Positions 7,960 through 15,024 of a stretch of 23,182 nucleotides of DNA are shown here, one piece after another. The number at the start of each line of letters is the position of its first letter. Position 1 is the first letter of the stretch. The notes below the pieces were generated by a model. The model was not told the DNA's origin. It worked only from the letters and a program-made list of their open reading frames with translations, and made no database searches. The translations under genes and the position numbers were made by a program. Source of the DNA: JACVRM01 sp046262315 (GTDB lineage Bacteria; Actinomycetota; Thermoleophilia; Gaiellales; Gaiellaceae); the NCBI GenBank assembly GCA_046262315.1, contig JBHEMZ010000038.1, positions 1 through 23,182 on the forward strand. Reading direction: 5' to 3'.

Positions 7960-8802
7960 CCCGTTCGCAAGTTCAAGCCGACGAGCCCCGGCCGTCGCTT
8001 CATGTCCGTCTCCACCTTCGAGGAGGTCACCAAGAAGGACCCCGAGCGCAGCCTCGTCGAGCCGGTCAGCAAGACCGGGGGCCGCAACAACAACGGCCGT
8101 ATCACGACACGGCACCGCGGAGGCGGGCACAAGCGCCGCTACCGCATCATCGACTTCAAACGCCTGAAGGACGGCGTGCCGGCGAAGGTCGCGGCGATCG
8201 AGTACGACCCGAACCGCTCGGCGCGCATCGCGCTCCTGCACTACGCGGACGGTGCGAAGGCGTACATCCTCGCGCCGGCCCGCCTGCGAGTCGGCGCGAC
8301 GGTCGAGTCGGGCCCGGCGGCGGACATCAAGCCGGGCAACGCGCTGCCGCTCGAGAGCATTCCGACCGGCACTCTGATCCACAATGTCGAGCTCAAGCCC
8401 GGCCAGGGCGGCAAGCTCGCACGCTCCGCCGGTGCCGGCGTCCAGCTCGTCGCCAAGGACGACGGCTATGGCGTGCTGCGGCTCGCCTCGGGTGAGATGC
8501 GGCGGGTGCCTCTCACATGCCGGGCGACGGTGGGGCAGGTCGGCAACGTCGACCATCAGAACATCTCGGGCGGCAAGGCCGGCCGCAGCCGCTGGCGCGG
8601 CAAGCGCCCGACCGTGCGCGGCTCGGCCATGAATCCCGTCGACCATCCACACGGCGGCGGCGAAGGGAAGTCGAAGGGCGGCCGCCATCCGGTCACGCCT
8701 TGGGGCGTGCCGACGCTCGGCAAGCCGACGCGCCGCAAGCACAAGCAGTCGGACAAGCTGATCGTCCGGCGCCGCCGGCGCGGCAAGGAAGGGAGGCGCT
8801 GA
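7957..8802 (+). CDS. rplB: 50S ribosomal protein L2 (uL2)
   Basis: A 281-residue L2 of normal length, needed for subunit joining and peptidyl-transferase activity. Family blocks seen: KPTSPGRR at the start, GRNNNGRITTRHRGGGHKRRYR, the central SH3/OB region, and the C-terminal loop MNPVDHPHGGGEGKSKGGRHPVTPWG with the essential HPHGGG. GAGGTGACAGCT precedes the ATG. The stop codon lies in the 5' arm of a hairpin. Confidence 0.97.
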   Translation: MPVRKFKPTSPGRRFMSVSTFEEVTKKDPERSLVEPVSKTGGRNNNGRITTRHRGGGHKRRYRIIDFKRLKDGVPAKVAAIEYDPNRSARIALLHYADGAKAYILAPARLRVGATVESGPAADIKPGNALPLESIPTGTLIHNVELKPGQGGKLARSAGAGVQLVAKDDGYGVLRLASGEMRRVPLTCRATVGQVGNVDHQNISGGKAGRSRWRGKRPTVRGSAMNPVDHPHGGGEGKSKGGRHPVTPWGVPTLGKPTRRKHKQSDKLIVRRRRRGKEGRR

Positions 8803-8868
8803 AAATGCTCGTGCATTTTCAGGGGCCTAAAGCACGTATATCGCTTCGCCTCGTAGGAGAGAATAATT
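8799..8868 (+). promoter_or_regulatory. stop-codon hairpin and 66-nt gap before rpsS
   Basis: CTGAAAATGC (8799-8808) pairs perfectly over 10 bp with GCATTTTCAG (8813-8822), loop TCGT. The rplB TGA is in the 5' arm and no T-run follows. A 23-codon ORF (8805-8876, starts MLVHFQGPKA, ends ENNFE) has GGGAGG 8 nt upstream and runs across the rpsS TTG. The gap is noticeably more AT-rich than the flanking genes. Confidence 0.4.
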
Positions 8869-9153
8869 TTGAGTAGATCGAGCAAAAAGGGACCTTTCGT
8901 CGAGGAGCGGCTGATGAGCCGCATCGAGGCGATGAACGCCGTCAACGAGAAGCGGATGATTCGCACCTGGTCGCGTGCCTCGACCGTCTTTCCGGAGATG
9001 GTGGGCCACACGATCGCGGTACATGACGGCCGCAAGCACGTGCCCGTCTTCGTTAGCGAGCAGATGGTCGGCCACAAGCTCGGCGAGTTCGCGCCGACGC
9101 GCACGTTTCGCGGCCACGCGGGCGACCGGCAGGCCCAGGTGAAGAAGCGCTAG
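8869..9153 (+). CDS. rpsS: 30S ribosomal protein S19 (uS19)
   Basis: A 94-residue head protein that contacts S13 and the A-site region. It starts SRSSKKGPFVEERL and has IRTWSRASTVFPEMVGHTIAVHDGRKHVPV and GEFAPTRTFRGH, all family typical. The start is TTG at 8869, with AGGAGA about 8-9 nt upstream; no ATG or GTG fits the family length. A TTG start with loose SD spacing suggests reduced initiation. Confidence 0.95.
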   Translation: MSRSSKKGPFVEERLMSRIEAMNAVNEKRMIRTWSRASTVFPEMVGHTIAVHDGRKHVPVFVSEQMVGHKLGEFAPTRTFRGHAGDRQAQVKKR

Positions 9154-9163
9154 GTGATCGCTG

Positions 9164-9760
9164 ATGGCAACTAAGACCACACCGGACGGGAGGCCCGAGG
9201 TGCGCGCCGAGGCGAAGTGGCTGCGCATCCCGCCGCGCAAGGCGCGCCTCGCCGTCGAGCACATCCGCGGCCGCACCGTGCCCGAGGCTCGCACCGTCCT
9301 CGCGTTCACAGACCGCGCAGCCGCGCGCGAGGTCGAGAAGGTGCTGCGCTCTGCGGTCGCGAACGCGGAGGCGAACCACGGCCTGCTCGGTGACGAGCTC
9401 GTCGTCTCGGCCGCCTACGTGGACGAGGGCCCGATCATGAAGCGCTGGCGCGCCCGCGCGCGTGGCCGCGCAGCACGCATCCGCAAGCGGACCTGCCACA
9501 TCACGGTCCAGCTTTCGCCTTCGGCTCGAGCAGGACTAGATGGAGGGCCGCAGGAAAGGGCCGGCCGCTCGCGACTTCGCGGGCAGGCGAAGGACGCCGG
9601 GCCGCAGGCGGTCGGCGAGGCGAAGGAAAAGGCGTCGCGCCGCCGCGTCGCGAAGGCCAAGGCCACGCAGGCGGGCGAGATCTCGCCGGCCGAAGAGGCC
9701 CAGGGCGCGGCGTCCGAGGAGAAGCCGAAGCGCACCCGACGGAAGAAGAAGGAGACTTGA
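9164..9760 (+). CDS. rplV: 50S ribosomal protein L22 (uL22) with basic C-terminal tail
   Basis: Residues about 12-118 are the L22 core (KWLRIPPRKARL, RGRTVPEA, AANAEANHGL-like block, PIMKRWRARARGRAARIRKRTCHITV), which lines the exit tunnel. Residues about 119-198 are an added low-complexity Lys/Arg/Ala/Glu tail ending RTRRKKKET; bacterial L22 is usually about 110-120 residues. The ATG follows the block GGTGATCGCTG that recurs before rpsC and rpsD. The stop overlaps the element before rpsC. Confidence 0.95.
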   Translation: MATKTTPDGRPEVRAEAKWLRIPPRKARLAVEHIRGRTVPEARTVLAFTDRAAAREVEKVLRSAVANAEANHGLLGDELVVSAAYVDEGPIMKRWRARARGRAARIRKRTCHITVQLSPSARAGLDGGPQERAGRSRLRGQAKDAGPQAVGEAKEKASRRRVAKAKATQAGEISPAEEAQGAASEEKPKRTRRKKKET

Positions 9761-9831
9761 TGGCGATCCCCTGCCTGGCTTGCCTTTCGCGGCCGGAAAG
9801 CACGACCCACACGGAAGGTGATCGCTAATGG
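9758..9831 (+). promoter_or_regulatory. intercistronic element before rpsC (class 1)
   Basis: It begins at the rplV stop with TGATGGCGATCCCC and ends GGTGATCGCTAATGG over the rpsC start. GGCGATCCCC (9762-9771) can pair with GGTGATCGCT (9817-9826) at 9 of 10 positions, which would hide the rpsC SD. A central hairpin occupies 9781-9802 (TGC and six more positions around loop CGGC). The 57 nt at 9775-9831 match 20667-20723 at 45 positions by my count. A 22-codon ORF (9760-9828, starts MAIPCLACLSR, ends EGDR) has a strong SD AAGGAG and overlaps both neighbours. Confidence 0.5.
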
Positions 9832-10955
9832 GCCAGAAAATCCATCCGGGCGGGCTGCGCGTGGGCGTCATCCACGACTGGAAGTCCAACTGGTACGCAA
9901 GCCGCAAGGACTACCCGCAGATGCTGCTCGAGGACGTCAAGATCCGAGAGCACATCTACGCCAAGCTGTCCCATGCCGGGCTGTCGGACATTCTCATCCG
10001 CAAGGACCAGCAGCGGGTCACCATCGACATCTACACGGCCCGGCCAGGCATCGTGATCGGCAAGTCGGGCGCCGAGGTGGACGCGCTGCGCCGCGAGATC
10101 CATGCGATGACGCAGAAGAACGTCCACGTCAACATCAACGAGATCAAGCGGCCCGAGCTCGACGCCAAGCTCGTCGCGCAGTCGATCGCCGAGCAGCTCG
10201 AGAACCGCGTCAGCTTCCGGCGCGCCATGAAGCGGTCGCTGGCATCCGCGATCCGCTCCGGCGCCCACGGCGTGAAGATCACGTGCGGAGGCCGGCTGGG
10301 TGGCGGGGAGATGAGCCGCTCCGAGACCTACTCCGAAGGCCGCGTCCCGCTGCACACGATCCGTGCGGACATCGACTACGGGCAGACGGAGGCCAAGACT
10401 ACGACCGGGCGTATCGGCGTCAAGGTCTGGATCAACAAGGGCGAGATCATGCCCGAGGGCTTCGAGAGCGTGACCGGACGTGACGCGCGGCTCGGCGATC
10501 AGGATCAGGCACGCCGCCGGGGTGGCCCCGCCGAGGGTCTCTCGGCCTCGCGGGAGGGTGGCCGCGGACGGGGCGCCGACCGCGAGGGTCTTGGCCCGGT
10601 GCGCCGCCGGCGCCCCGGCGACAAGCGCGGCGGTCCCGGCGGCCAGCGCGGCGGCGGCCCGGGAGGTCCGCGCGGTAGCCGCGGCGCCCGCCCACAGGGT
10701 GAGCGGCCGCAGGGCGATCGTGTCGAGAGCCCGCGCACCGACGAGCAGGCAGTCTCGGCGGAAGGCCGCGAGCAGCCGGTCGTGACGCCCGAGGCCCAGA
10801 CCACGCCCGCGCCCGTGGCCGCGGCGCCCGATACGACCACCCAGAAGCAGATGCACGAGGACCCGTCGAAGCTCGACCAGTCCGGCGACCCGGCCGCGGA
10901 GCAGTCCGGAGGCAAGGGCTCGGGCGCGAAGGGCTCCAAGAAGGGGAAGAGCTAA
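9828..10955 (+). CDS. rpsC: 30S ribosomal protein S3 (uS3) with long disordered C-terminal tail
   Basis: Residues 1-about 212 are a complete S3 (GQKIHPGGLRVG start, KH domain with IVIGKSGAEVD, C-terminal domain through VKVWINKGEIMPE), the mRNA-entry protein of the 30S. Residues about 213-375 are extra: an Arg/Gly-rich stretch (RRRGG, GGPGGQRGGGPGGPRG) followed by a Pro/Ala/Glu part and a Lys-rich end (KGSKKGKS). Bacterial S3 is usually 210-280 residues. The frame and base composition are continuous, so I treat it as one protein. rplP follows after 3 nt. Confidence 0.95.
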   Translation: MGQKIHPGGLRVGVIHDWKSNWYASRKDYPQMLLEDVKIREHIYAKLSHAGLSDILIRKDQQRVTIDIYTARPGIVIGKSGAEVDALRREIHAMTQKNVHVNINEIKRPELDAKLVAQSIAEQLENRVSFRRAMKRSLASAIRSGAHGVKITCGGRLGGGEMSRSETYSEGRVPLHTIRADIDYGQTEAKTTTGRIGVKVWINKGEIMPEGFESVTGRDARLGDQDQARRRGGPAEGLSASREGGRGRGADREGLGPVRRRRPGDKRGGPGGQRGGGPGGPRGSRGARPQGERPQGDRVESPRTDEQAVSAEGREQPVVTPEAQTTPAPVAAAPDTTTQKQMHEDPSKLDQSGDPAAEQSGGKGSGAKGSKKGKS

Positions 10956-10958
10956 ACC

Positions 10959-11381
10959 GTGCTTCTCCCGAAGAAGACCAAGTTCCGCAAGTACCAGCGC
11001 GGACACCGCCGCGGCCTCTCGAAGGGCCAGACGGAGGTGCAGTTCGGCGACTTCGGCATCAAGTCGCTCGACGAGGGCTGGGTGACGAACCGGCAGATCG
11101 AGGCCGCCCGTATCGCCATGACGCGCAAGATCAAACGTGGCGGCAAGGTCTGGATTAACGTCTTCCCGGACAAGCCAGTCACGCAGAAGCCGGCCGAGAC
11201 TCGCATGGGCTCCGGGAAGGGCTCACCCGAGCACTGGGTCGCCGTGGTCAAGCCGGGGCGCGTCATGTTCGAACTGGCCGGCGTGCCTGAGCCGCTCGCC
11301 AAGGAGGCGCTGCGGCTCGCCAGCCAGAAGCTGCCTGTCAAGACGAAGTTCGTGAAACGTGAAGCCGACCTGTTCGAGTAG
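10959..11381 (+). CDS. rplP: 50S ribosomal protein L16 (uL16)
   Basis: A 140-residue L16 of normal length, which organises the A-site tRNA elbow. It starts with MLLPKKTKFRKYQRGHRRG from a GTG and has the conserved MGSGKGSPEHWVAVVKPGRVMFE block. Three nt separate it from rpsC; the SD is probably GAAGGGGAAGAG within the end of rpsC. rpmC follows after 9 nt. Confidence 0.97.
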   Translation: MLLPKKTKFRKYQRGHRRGLSKGQTEVQFGDFGIKSLDEGWVTNRQIEAARIAMTRKIKRGGKVWINVFPDKPVTQKPAETRMGSGKGSPEHWVAVVKPGRVMFELAGVPEPLAKEALRLASQKLPVKTKFVKREADLFE

Positions 11382-11390
11382 CGAGGAGCC

Positions 11391-11594
11391 ATGAAAGTCA
11401 AAGACCTGCACGAGCTGACTGACGACGAGCTGGCGGAGCGTCTCTCCGAGACGCGTCAGGAGCTCTTCAACCTGCGCTTCCAGTCGGCGACGGGCGCGCT
11501 CGAGCACCCTACGCGCATCAAGCTCGCCAAGCGCGAGATCGCTCGCATCCTGACCCTGACCCGCGAGCGTGAGCTGTCCCTGGAACGGAGATAG
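11391..11594 (+). CDS. rpmC: 50S ribosomal protein L29 (uL29)
   Basis: A 67-residue two-helix protein at the tunnel exit. It has ELTDDELAERLSETRQELFNLRFQ and KREIARILTLTRERE, the typical L29 helices. GCGAGGAGCC precedes the ATG. The rpsQ ATG follows the stop codon with no gap. Confidence 0.96.
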   Translation: MKVKDLHELTDDELAERLSETRQELFNLRFQSATGALEHPTRIKLAKREIARILTLTRERELSLERR

Positions 11595-12356
11595 ATGGCC
11601 GAGAATGAGAAGGACGAGACCTCCGCCGGCGAGGCGGCGGAGGTGAGCCCCGAGCCGGAGGCTGCAGGGGGCCACGCGCCCGTCGTGACCGACGTCGTCG
11701 AGGCAACGGCCGCCGAGCCGTCTGCGCCCGCTGCGCGGGCGGCCGAGGCCTCCGCCGCCGAGCCGACGGAAGCTACTGAGCCCGAAGCTGAGGACGCCGC
11801 AGCGCCGGCCGCCGCCACGGGGGAGCCTGCAGCCGATGTGGAGGCAGCCGCCGCCGCCGCCGAGGCGCCCGAGCCTGAGCCCGCAGCCGCGGATCCGCTC
11901 ACTTCGGCCGAAGACGAGGAGCCTGCCGCTGCGGTTGAAGAGACACCCGAGCCGGAGCCCGTCGCAGCGACCGACGAACCTAGCGCGCGCGCGAAGCGCG
12001 CGCGCAAGCGACTGCCTCGCTCGCAGCGGCGCCAACGCACCAAGCTGGTGCGCGAGCGTCCCGCCGAGCGCCGCCCGATCGTCCGCCTGCCAAAGCCCGA
12101 GGGCGAGCGCGGCCGGCGTCAGGAGCGCCGCGGCGTCGTTGTTTCCGCCGCGATGGACAAGACGATCGTCGTCCTCGTCGAGACGGTCAAGTCGCACCGG
12201 CGCTACAAGAAGGTCGTCCGGCGATCGACGAAGTTCCACGCCCACGACGAGCAGAACACCGCGGGCCTCGGCGACAAGGTCCGGATCGTCGAGACGCGGC
12301 CGCTGTCCAAGACCAAGAACTGGCGCCTCGCTGAGGTGCTGGAGAAGGCCAGGTAA
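11595..12356 (+). CDS. rpsQ: 30S ribosomal protein S17 (uS17) with about 170-residue N-terminal extension
   Basis: Residues about 175-253 are S17: RRGVVVSAAMDKTIVVLVE, RYKKVVRRSTKFHAHDE, LGDKVRIVETRPLSKTKNWR. Before it lies a large extension: residues 1-130 are Ala/Glu/Pro rich and strongly acidic, and 131-178 are Arg/Lys rich. Normal S17 is about 80-100 residues. The ATG at 11595 directly abuts the rpmC stop and has CTGGAACGGAG upstream. I see no SD plus start near the core that would give a short protein, so the extension is probably translated. A 10-bp GC palindrome with a GAA loop (11983-12005) lies at the acidic/basic boundary. Confidence 0.9.
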   Translation: MAENEKDETSAGEAAEVSPEPEAAGGHAPVVTDVVEATAAEPSAPAARAAEASAAEPTEATEPEAEDAAAPAAATGEPAADVEAAAAAAEAPEPEPAAADPLTSAEDEEPAAAVEETPEPEPVAATDEPSARAKRARKRLPRSQRRQRTKLVRERPAERRPIVRLPKPEGERGRRQERRGVVVSAAMDKTIVVLVETVKSHRRYKKVVRRSTKFHAHDEQNTAGLGDKVRIVETRPLSKTKNWRLAEVLEKAR

Positions 12357-12365
12357 CGCTCTCCG

Positions 12366-12734
12366 ATGATCCAGCAGGAGTCACGAGTCCGGGTGGCGGA
12401 CAACACGGGAGCCCGGGAGCTGCTCTGCATTCGCGTGATGGGCGGATCGAAGCGTCGCTACGCGCGCGTCGGCGACGTGATCGTCGGTACGGTGAAGAGC
12501 GCGACGCCGCAGGGCGCGATCAAGAAGGGCGAGGTCGTGCGGGCGGTCGTTGTGCGCACGAAGAAGGCCTACGGCCGCAACGACGGTACGCACATCGCCT
12601 TCGACGAGAACGCCGCCGTCATCATCGATGCGCAGCGGAACCCGCGTGGCACCCGCATCTTCGGCCCGGTCGCCCGCGAGCTTCGCGACAAGAACTTCAT
12701 GAAGATCGTCTCCCTAGCCCCGGAGGTTCTTTGA
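12366..12734 (+). CDS. rplN: 50S ribosomal protein L14 (uL14)
   Basis: A 122-residue L14 at the subunit interface. It starts MIQQESRVRVADNTGARELLCIRVMGG and has FDENAAVIIDAQRNPRGTRIFGPVARELR, fully typical. It opens the spc segment; only 9 nt separate it from rpsQ and no promoter is apparent, so S10 and spc read as one unit. Its stop overlaps the rplX start as TGATG, coupled by GGAGG at 12721-12725. Confidence 0.97.
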   Translation: MIQQESRVRVADNTGARELLCIRVMGGSKRRYARVGDVIVGTVKSATPQGAIKKGEVVRAVVVRTKKAYGRNDGTHIAFDENAAVIIDAQRNPRGTRIFGPVARELRDKNFMKIVSLAPEVL

Positions 12735-13120
12735 TGCGCAGGAAACTCACCCCGACGAAGACGCGCATCCGCAAGGGCGATCTCGTCCAGATCCTGAGCG
12801 GCAAGGACCGTGGCAAGCAGGGCCGCGTGCTCGAGTCGCGGCCGAAGGAGGGGCGCGTCGTCATCGAGAACCTGAACATCGTCAAGCGCCACACGCGTCC
12901 GCGCCCGCTGCGCGATTCCAACCGCATGGGCCAGCAGCAGATCCTGCCCGGCGGCGTGATCGACAAACCGGCGCCGCTGCCGATCTCGAACGTCATGATC
13001 GTCTGTCCGGTCTGCAACCGGCCGACGCGCATCGGCGTCGAGCTTCGGACCGTGAAGGGTGATCGCCATCCCGTGCGAGTGTGCAAGCGCGCCGACTGCG
13101 GCCAGGAGGTGGATCGCTGA
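12734..13120 (+). CDS. rplX: 50S ribosomal protein L24 (uL24), zinc-ribbon form
   Basis: A 128-residue assembly initiator with the KOW motif (IRKGDLVQILSGKDRGKQGRV). The C-terminal part has Cys91-x2-Cys94 and Cys117-x4-Cys122, the four-cysteine ribbon seen in many long L24 proteins. The ATG at 12734 overlaps the rplN stop; a TTG one codon earlier is less likely. The stop overlaps the rplE start (TGATG). Confidence 0.96.
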   Translation: MRRKLTPTKTRIRKGDLVQILSGKDRGKQGRVLESRPKEGRVVIENLNIVKRHTRPRPLRDSNRMGQQQILPGGVIDKPAPLPISNVMIVCPVCNRPTRIGVELRTVKGDRHPVRVCKRADCGQEVDR

Positions 13121-13701
13121 TGGCAACCGCCACTGAGTACATGCCACGCCTGAAGCGCCTCTACAAGGACGAGCTGCGCGAGCGCCTGAAGGATGAGCTC
13201 GGCACGACGACGGTCATGGACGTCCCGCGCGTCGAGAAGATCACCCTGAACATGGGCGTCGGCGAGGCGAAGACCGAGTCGAAAATGCTCGACAGCGCGA
13301 TGGACGAGCTCACGATCATCGCCGGGCAGCGCGCCCAGCTGCGCCGCGCCCGTAGGTCGATCGCTGGTTTCAAGCTGCGCGAGGGCATGCCAGTCGGTAC
13401 GCGCGTGACGCTGCGCGGCGACCGCATGTGGGAGTTCCTCGACCGGCTTGTCTCGATCGCGCTACCCCGCATCCGCGACTTCCGTGGGCTCAGCCCGGAC
13501 TCGTTCGACGGCCGCGGCAACTACTCGCTCGGCATCCGCGAGCAGATCATCTTTCCCGAGATCGACTACGACAGCGTTACGTCGATCCGGGGCCTGGACG
13601 TCACGATCACGACCACCGCGAAGACCGACGACGAAGCACGGGCGCTCCTGCGCGGCCTGGGCCTTCCGTTCGCCGGCTCGCCTCAAGGAGGCAATGAGTA
13701 G
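13120..13701 (+). CDS. rplE: 50S ribosomal protein L5 (uL5)
   Basis: A 193-residue 5S rRNA-binding protein. It has MDVPRVEKITLNMGVGEA, KLREGMPVGTRVTLRGDRMWEFLDRL, RDFRGLSPDSFDGRGNYSLGI and TTTAKTDDEARALLRGLGLPF, all standard. GGAGGTGG lies 7-8 nt before the ATG. The stop overlaps the rpsN GTG as TAGTG. Confidence 0.97.
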   Translation: MATATEYMPRLKRLYKDELRERLKDELGTTTVMDVPRVEKITLNMGVGEAKTESKMLDSAMDELTIIAGQRAQLRRARRSIAGFKLREGMPVGTRVTLRGDRMWEFLDRLVSIALPRIRDFRGLSPDSFDGRGNYSLGIREQIIFPEIDYDSVTSIRGLDVTITTTAKTDDEARALLRGLGLPFAGSPQGGNE

Positions 13702-13886
13702 TGGCAAAGAAGTCTCTCGTCGTAAAGGCAGCGCGCCCGCAGAAGTACAAGGTGCGGAACTACCTACGCTGCAACCGCTGCGGCCGGCCGCGGGCCGTCT
13801 TCCGCAAGTTCGGGCTCTGCCGAATCTGCCTGCGTGAGCTCGCCCACCAGGGCGCCATCCCCGGCATGACCAAGTCCTCGTGGTGA
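13701..13886 (+). CDS. rpsN: 30S ribosomal protein S14 type Z (uS14, zinc-binding)
   Basis: A 61-residue short S14 with a zinc site formed by Cys24, Cys27, Cys40 and Cys43 (CNRC and CRIC) and the KFGLCRICLRELAHQG core. It starts at GTG, giving MAKKSL. CAAGGAGG lies upstream in rplE. The stop codon sits in the 4-nt loop of an 11-bp hairpin. Confidence 0.97.
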   Translation: MAKKSLVVKAARPQKYKVRNYLRCNRCGRPRAVFRKFGLCRICLRELAHQGAIPGMTKSSW

Positions 13887-14003
13887 CCCACGAGGACTAG
13901 CTGGAAAGCCGTAGCGCCACCACGAACGCAGTTATTGGAGACTCGATGAGAAGCACATCAAACACCATCCACCTCGAGCATTTGCGCGGAGCGGCAAATG
14001 CTC
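13873..14003 (+). promoter_or_regulatory. stop-codon hairpin and class 2 intercistronic element before rpsH
   Basis: AGTCCTCGTGG (13873-13883) pairs perfectly with CCACGAGGACT (13888-13898), with the rpsN TGA in the loop. CTAGCTGGA (13897-13905) and CAGTTAT (13929-13935) follow, as before rplC. The gap ends in a 10-bp stem GAGCATTTGC (13976-13985) with GCAAATGCTC (13994-14003) whose loop GCGGAGCG carries the SD and whose 3' arm contains the rpsH ATG. A 20-codon ORF (13946-14008, starts MRSTSNTIH) with SD TTGGAG overlaps the rpsH start. Confidence 0.5.
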
Positions 14004-14393
14004 ACTGATCCGATTGCAGACATGCTCACTCGCATCCGCAACGCCAACAAGGCGATGCACGACCAGGCCGTCATGCCGACCTCCCGGCTGAAGGAGGAGA
14101 TCGCCCGCATCCTCAAGGACGAGGGCTACATCGTCGGCTACCACGTCGAGAAGGGTGAGAGCTTCGACAACCTGGTCGTCCAGCTCAAGTACGGCCGCAA
14201 CCGCGAGCGCGTGATCACCAACCTGCGCCGCGTGTCCAAGCCGGGTCGCCGTGTCTACGCGCGCAAGGACCGCCTGCCGCGCGTGCTGGGCGGCATGGGC
14301 ACGGCTATCCTTTCCACCTCCCAGGGCCTCGTCACGAGCAAGACGGCAGCAGAACGAGGCGTCGGCGGCGAAGTCGTCTGTTTCGTCTGGTAG
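13998..14393 (+). CDS. rpsH: 30S ribosomal protein S8 (uS8)
   Basis: A 131-residue S8 that binds the central 16S domain. It starts MLTDPIADMLTRIRNA and ends LVTSKTAAERGVGGEVVCFVW, both typical. In E. coli S8 is the translational repressor of the spc operon, acting at rplE. Here the rpsH start itself is buried in a hairpin, so S8-linked control at this site is a possible inference. The stop lies in another hairpin arm. Confidence 0.97.
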   Translation: MLTDPIADMLTRIRNANKAMHDQAVMPTSRLKEEIARILKDEGYIVGYHVEKGESFDNLVVQLKYGRNRERVITNLRRVSKPGRRVYARKDRLPRVLGGMGTAILSTSQGLVTSKTAAERGVGGEVVCFVW

Positions 14394-14480
14394 CCATTTG
14401 CTGCGCAAATGCTAGAACAGAATGAAAAACGCAACGAAATCGACATCTAGCCATTTCAGCGCCGAAGGCGGTGAAGTGGG
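14391..14480 (+). promoter_or_regulatory. two hairpins in the rpsH-rplF gap
   Basis: TAGCCATTTGC (14391-14401) pairs with GCAAATGCTA (14405-14414) apart from one bulged C; the rpsH TAG is in the 5' arm. A second hairpin at 14451-14479 pairs CCATTTCA with TGAAGTGG and CGCC with GGCG around a GAA loop, and ends 1 nt before the rplF ATG. A 20-codon ORF (14422-14484, starts MKNATKSTSS) overlaps the rplF start as ATGA but has no clear SD. No T-run follows either hairpin. Confidence 0.4.
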
Positions 14481-15014
14481 ATGAGCCGAATCGGAAAAAG
14501 ACCGATTGAAGTTCCCGAAGGCGTCAACGTCGCGATCGACCCTGGTCGCGTCATGGTGTCCGGGCCGCTCGGCGAGCTGCAGCAGCAAGTGCCCGCGCGC
14601 ATGACGATCGCGCGCGAGGACGGGCAGCTCGTCGTCACGCGCCCGACCGAGCGCGGCGACGACCGCGCGCTGCACGGGCTGACCCGCACGCTCGTTGCGA
14701 ACATGGTCGAGGGCGTCACGAAGGGCTTCGAAAAGCGCCTCGAGATTCAGGGCGTCGGCTACCGCGCCGCGCTGCGGGGCACCTCGCTCGAGCTCAGCGT
14801 CGGCTTCTCGCACACGGTCGTGAAGGAGGCTCCCAAGGGCATCACGTTCGAGGTGCCGGCGCCGACGCAGGTGATCGTCAAAGGCATCGACAAGCAAGCT
14901 GTCGGCCAGGTAGCCGCCGAGATTCGCAAAGTGCGCCCGCCCGAGCCGTACAAGGGCAAGGGTATTCGCTATGAGGGCGAGTACGTCCGCCGCAAGGTCG
15001 GCAAACGAGCCTGA
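14481..15014 (+). CDS. rplF: 50S ribosomal protein L6 (uL6)
   Basis: A 177-residue two-domain L6 near the GTPase-associated centre. It starts MSRIGKRPIEVPEGV, has RTLVANMVEGVTKGFEK and GVGYRA, and ends with IRKVRPPEPYKGKGIRYEGE. The SD is probably within GAAGGCGGTGAAGTGGG, part of the preceding hairpin. rplR follows after 10 nt. Confidence 0.97.
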   Translation: MSRIGKRPIEVPEGVNVAIDPGRVMVSGPLGELQQQVPARMTIAREDGQLVVTRPTERGDDRALHGLTRTLVANMVEGVTKGFEKRLEIQGVGYRAALRGTSLELSVGFSHTVVKEAPKGITFEVPAPTQVIVKGIDKQAVGQVAAEIRKVRPPEPYKGKGIRYEGEYVRRKVGKRA

Positions 15015-15024
15015 GGAACGAGAG

